A DNA stretch of 64,000 nt, taken from Loripinus fragilis. Its lineage: Eukaryota > Mollusca > Bivalvia > Lucinida > Lucinidae. The notes below the pieces were generated by a model. It had not been told where the DNA came from. It was given only the letters and a program-made list of their open reading frames with translations, and ran no database searches. The stretch covers positions 99,502,845-99,566,844 of the forward strand of contig OZ026514.1 of assembly GCA_964019695.1 (NCBI GenBank). Direction: 5' to 3'. Position numbers and translations under genes: made by a program. Of this stretch, positions 62,501-64,000 are shown piece after piece (the first letter of the stretch is position 1; each line of letters opens with the position of its first letter).

Positions 62501-63281
62501 GCTTGCCAAAAGTCTTTCACCCAACAGTTTTCTCAGATTTTAAACAGTTAAAAAATGTGTTCATAACTGAGCATCAGATCCACTAGATGATATATAGAGA
62601 ATACTAGGTGAGTGTCTTTTGATATCAAGTTTACCAGGCAAGGCTTTGAGAATGCTTGTTGACATTGTGAGGCTTGCCGAGCGATTCAACATGCATTCTC
62701 AAAGCCAAGCCTGGTAAACTCGTTATCAGAAGACGCAAACATGGTATTTTATTTATCAAAGTACCCATTCTTTCACTCTTCAAATTTAGCGATATGACGT
62801 TATTTTCAATTTTTGTGTTGGTTCAGCGTCATAAGCGACGTCAATCAAAAAGTGCATCGTAATCATGACCTGATAAAGGCACGTGCAGTGAGATACACAC
62901 CGTTTATCAGACAACGTGCAACAATGCAGTTAATATGATAGGTAACTGATAAATTCCTTTAACTCTTTGCAGGCTAAGTAGATCTAAATGTTCAAACTTT
63001 TGTTGTCGTCTGCTGACTTTTTTCAAAATCAACATTTTCAAAACATTCTTTCAGAAACATTATCTGAGTGTCAAATGGTTTGGATCCAGATAACGACCGC
63101 CCACATGCTGTCCTTCCTGATCAGAGTCCAAACTGTTTGCAAAGGTTATCAGCAGATGACGAAAATCGCTAGCAAGAAAAGCGTTTATGTTTACATACCT
63201 GGGTCCAGCTGAAAAGGGGACAAAACTGAACGAGTCCATCTTGTCTAAATTTTCAGGTAGAAATCTTTCAGGTCGAAACTC
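59393..63281 (-). CDS. CYP4-family cytochrome P450 (gene B), last three exons
   Basis: Exons 63199-63281, 61521-61586 and 59393-59504 have exactly the lengths (83, 66, 112 bp) and phases of gene A exons 10-12 and join to 86 codons and TGA. Seen: EFRPERF, FSAGPR|NCIGQNFAMH with the heme Cys, MKTVLARILRR and the C-terminus IHLKIVPRKRHV. Only a few residues differ from gene A (SFSFVPF for PFSYIPF, PTRLL for PSRLL, AEKGIH for AQDGIH). The 5' part lies beyond the right edge. Introns 10 and 11 are recognisably homologous to those of gene A, so this is a tandem duplicate in the same orientation. All visible motifs are intact, so there is no sign of decay. Confidence 0.88.
60410..60725. mobile_element. 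Foldback element with GAGGCTTGC apex, copy 2
   Basis: Matches 10568-10890 along its length: TATTGAATTTATTAAACGAG, apex GCGAGGCTTGCAGAGCC (one base changed), return arm AACGAGTTTGATTAATTCAA, and tail with CCACTAGTGGTTTATCGATT and CGCGACGTCATGTGAT. It lies in the CYP4 gene B intron. Confidence 0.85.
60932..61295. mobile_element. MF6 MITE with TTAAAGCTGCATA ends
   Basis: The left end TTAAAGCTGCATACTCTGTA and right end TACAGACTATGCAGCTTTAA are inverted. Inner GGACATTTTTTGAAAAAA / TTGAAAAAACATTATTTTT are loosely inverted. The length is 364 bp. The TTAA at each end may be the target duplication. Confidence 0.75.
61521..61586 (-). CDS. CYP4 gene B exon 11-equivalent (heme Cys)
   Basis: Acceptor TTCTCCAG above 61586, donor GTAGGT below 61521. 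NCIGQNFAMHEMKTVLARIL plus R. The protein is identical to the gene A exon; DNA differences are silent. Confidence 0.9.
62618..62880. repeat. Palindrome with GAGGCTTGCCGAG apex plus GACGTCA tail
   Basis: Arms GATATCAAGTTTACCAGGCA and GGCTTTGAGAATGC return as GCATTCTCAAAGCC and AGCCTGGTAAACTCGTTATC. The apex is GTGAGGCTTGCCGAGCG (62671-62687). The tail has GATATGACGTTATT and AAGCGACGTCAATC. The arms do not match those of the other apex-sharing palindromes. Confidence 0.85.
62985..63170. mobile_element. MF1 MITE in gene B intron
   Basis: TTGTCGTCTGCTGACTTTTT at left and TTATCAGCAGATGACGAAAA at right are inverted ends, with centre arms TGGTTTGGATCCAGATAACG / CTGATCAGAGTCCAAACTG. This is the best-preserved full copy of the family. 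Confidence 0.8.
63199..63281 (-). CDS. CYP4 gene B exon 10-equivalent
   Basis: Acceptor GATTTGCAG above 63281, donor GTATGT below 63199. EFRPERFLPENLDKMDSFSF, VPFSAGP and part of R. An MF1 MITE (62985-63170) lies ~29 bp past the donor. Confidence 0.9.
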
Positions 63282-63389
63282 CTGCAAATCACCACATAAA
63301 ATATTGATTTAGTCAACATAACAAAATTAAATTACAACAGTCCTTGCAAAAAAATGGTAAAAGCGAAAATAGAAACCATAGAGACCATA

Positions 63390-63580
63390 GATCCAGATAA
63401 GGAAATTTTATAAGCGTAAAATTGTATTTATTTTCTTACCTATCAATTCAAACGTATGTTTTGGGTGCTCAAAAGAATCGTCTCATTGAGATAGTTCTTT
63501 TGACTACCCACCAAATATGTTTTGGATGAGAAATAAAGAAAATAGTTCTCCAATACGCACTCTTATCTGGAGGCCTGGAG
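63390..63580. mobile_element. MF4 palindromic MITE, copy in gene B intron
   Basis: AACGTATGTTTTGGGTGCTC, AAAAGAATCGTCTCATTGAG and TTTTGACTACCC repeat the palindrome. Flanks TCCAGATAAGG and TTATCTGGAGGCCTGGAG match the copy at 59117-59310. Confidence 0.7.
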
Positions 63581-63744
63581 ACACCATAAAATTAGTTTGA
63601 TCAAATGTTTAAAGCAGTTCTCAGTATTTGTACAAAAAGAATGTCCAGCAAGCGCATTCTTGGTGTGTATCCCCTGCTTTTCCTATCCCAGTGACACGTC
63701 ATACTCGTGATCAAAACCCATTTTTTATTTAACCTGTTTAACTC

Positions 63745-64000
63745 AGCTCAACTTGAGGTTTTCTTTAGCTCTGACTATCTGTGAGTCATGAGCCCTTTTC
63801 TTTGTTTCATCACAGTATGTTACTTTGATTAGATTGTTCCTCTGTGGTGATGCATTGTATTAGTTAGGAAGCCTCCATGCGAGCTAAACAATTTTTGTGT
63901 ATTAACAACAACAGAATCTAGGGCGAAGATTTGGTGCCAGTAAAATGCATTTAAGCCCAAACCCTGCCGTAGCTTAGGCTGCTGTCCATTCTAAGGCAGT
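63745..64000 (+). mobile_element. Penelope-like 3' tail, running off the window
   Basis: Starts AGCTCAACTTGAGGTTTTCT, identical over ~75 bp to about 13575-13645, and continues to GCTTAGGCTGCTGTCC. It is cut by the window edge. Confidence 0.7.

Larger units (their letters stand above)
61587..63198. other. CYP4 gene B intron 10-equivalent
   Basis: About 61690-61780 is homologous to gene A 17632-17725. It contains the palindrome 62618-62720 and an MF1 MITE 62985-63170. 61800-62600 shows nothing recognisable. Confidence 0.6.

Overview
The window looks like nuclear DNA of an invertebrate animal, most likely a bivalve mollusc. It is AT-rich, its genes are cut into short exons by long introns with GT..AG boundaries, and almost every intron carries short inverted-repeat elements, tRNA-derived SINEs, a Penelope-like reverse transcriptase and tandem-repeat-cored elements of the kind known from bivalves. 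No bacterial-type operon, CRISPR array or intact tRNA/rRNA gene is visible. The species is not certain from sequence alone. LAYOUT: (1) 1-7.9 kb, + strand: the last four exons (294 codons and a stop) of a NOXRED1-like gene, an NADP-binding oxidoreductase related to pyrroline-5-carboxylate reductase; its 5' exons are off the window or not recognised. (2) 7.9-11.1 kb: a short interval between two convergent genes, with three repeat elements. (3) 11.16-45.83 kb, - strand: a complete CYP4-type cytochrome P450 gene. Twelve exons join in perfect phase into 502 codons plus stop, with membrane anchor, WxxxR, I-helix, ExxR, PERF and heme-cysteine motifs. Exon 3 is present twice, in tandem, with equal length (173 bp). 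Intron 11 holds a decayed Penelope-like element, intron 9 a nested hAT-like element, intron 7 a ~161-bp tandem array, and introns 1-3 a cluster of poly-C elements. (4) 45.8-59.4 kb: about 13.5 kb without a recognisable gene, made of degenerate tandem repeats, tRNA-like sequences, SINEs, palindromes and Penelope-like 3' tails. (5) 59.39-63.28 kb, - strand: the last three exons of a second CYP4 gene, paralogous to the first in exon lengths, phases and intron sequence; the rest lies beyond the right edge. HOW IT FITS TOGETHER: the two P450 genes are a head-to-tail tandem pair that diverged after duplication. Each copy then collected its own insertions, so presence or absence in matching introns dates the elements. 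The P450s are expected to be ER-anchored fatty-acid or eicosanoid hydroxylases; the NOXRED1-like neighbour has no evident pathway link to them. The least expected signals are (a) several long palindromes with unrelated arms but a common apex (GAGGCTTGCCGAG) and neighbouring TGACGTCA-like sites, and (b) the duplicated P450 exon 3, whose length makes joint inclusion frame-breaking, as in mutually exclusive splicing.
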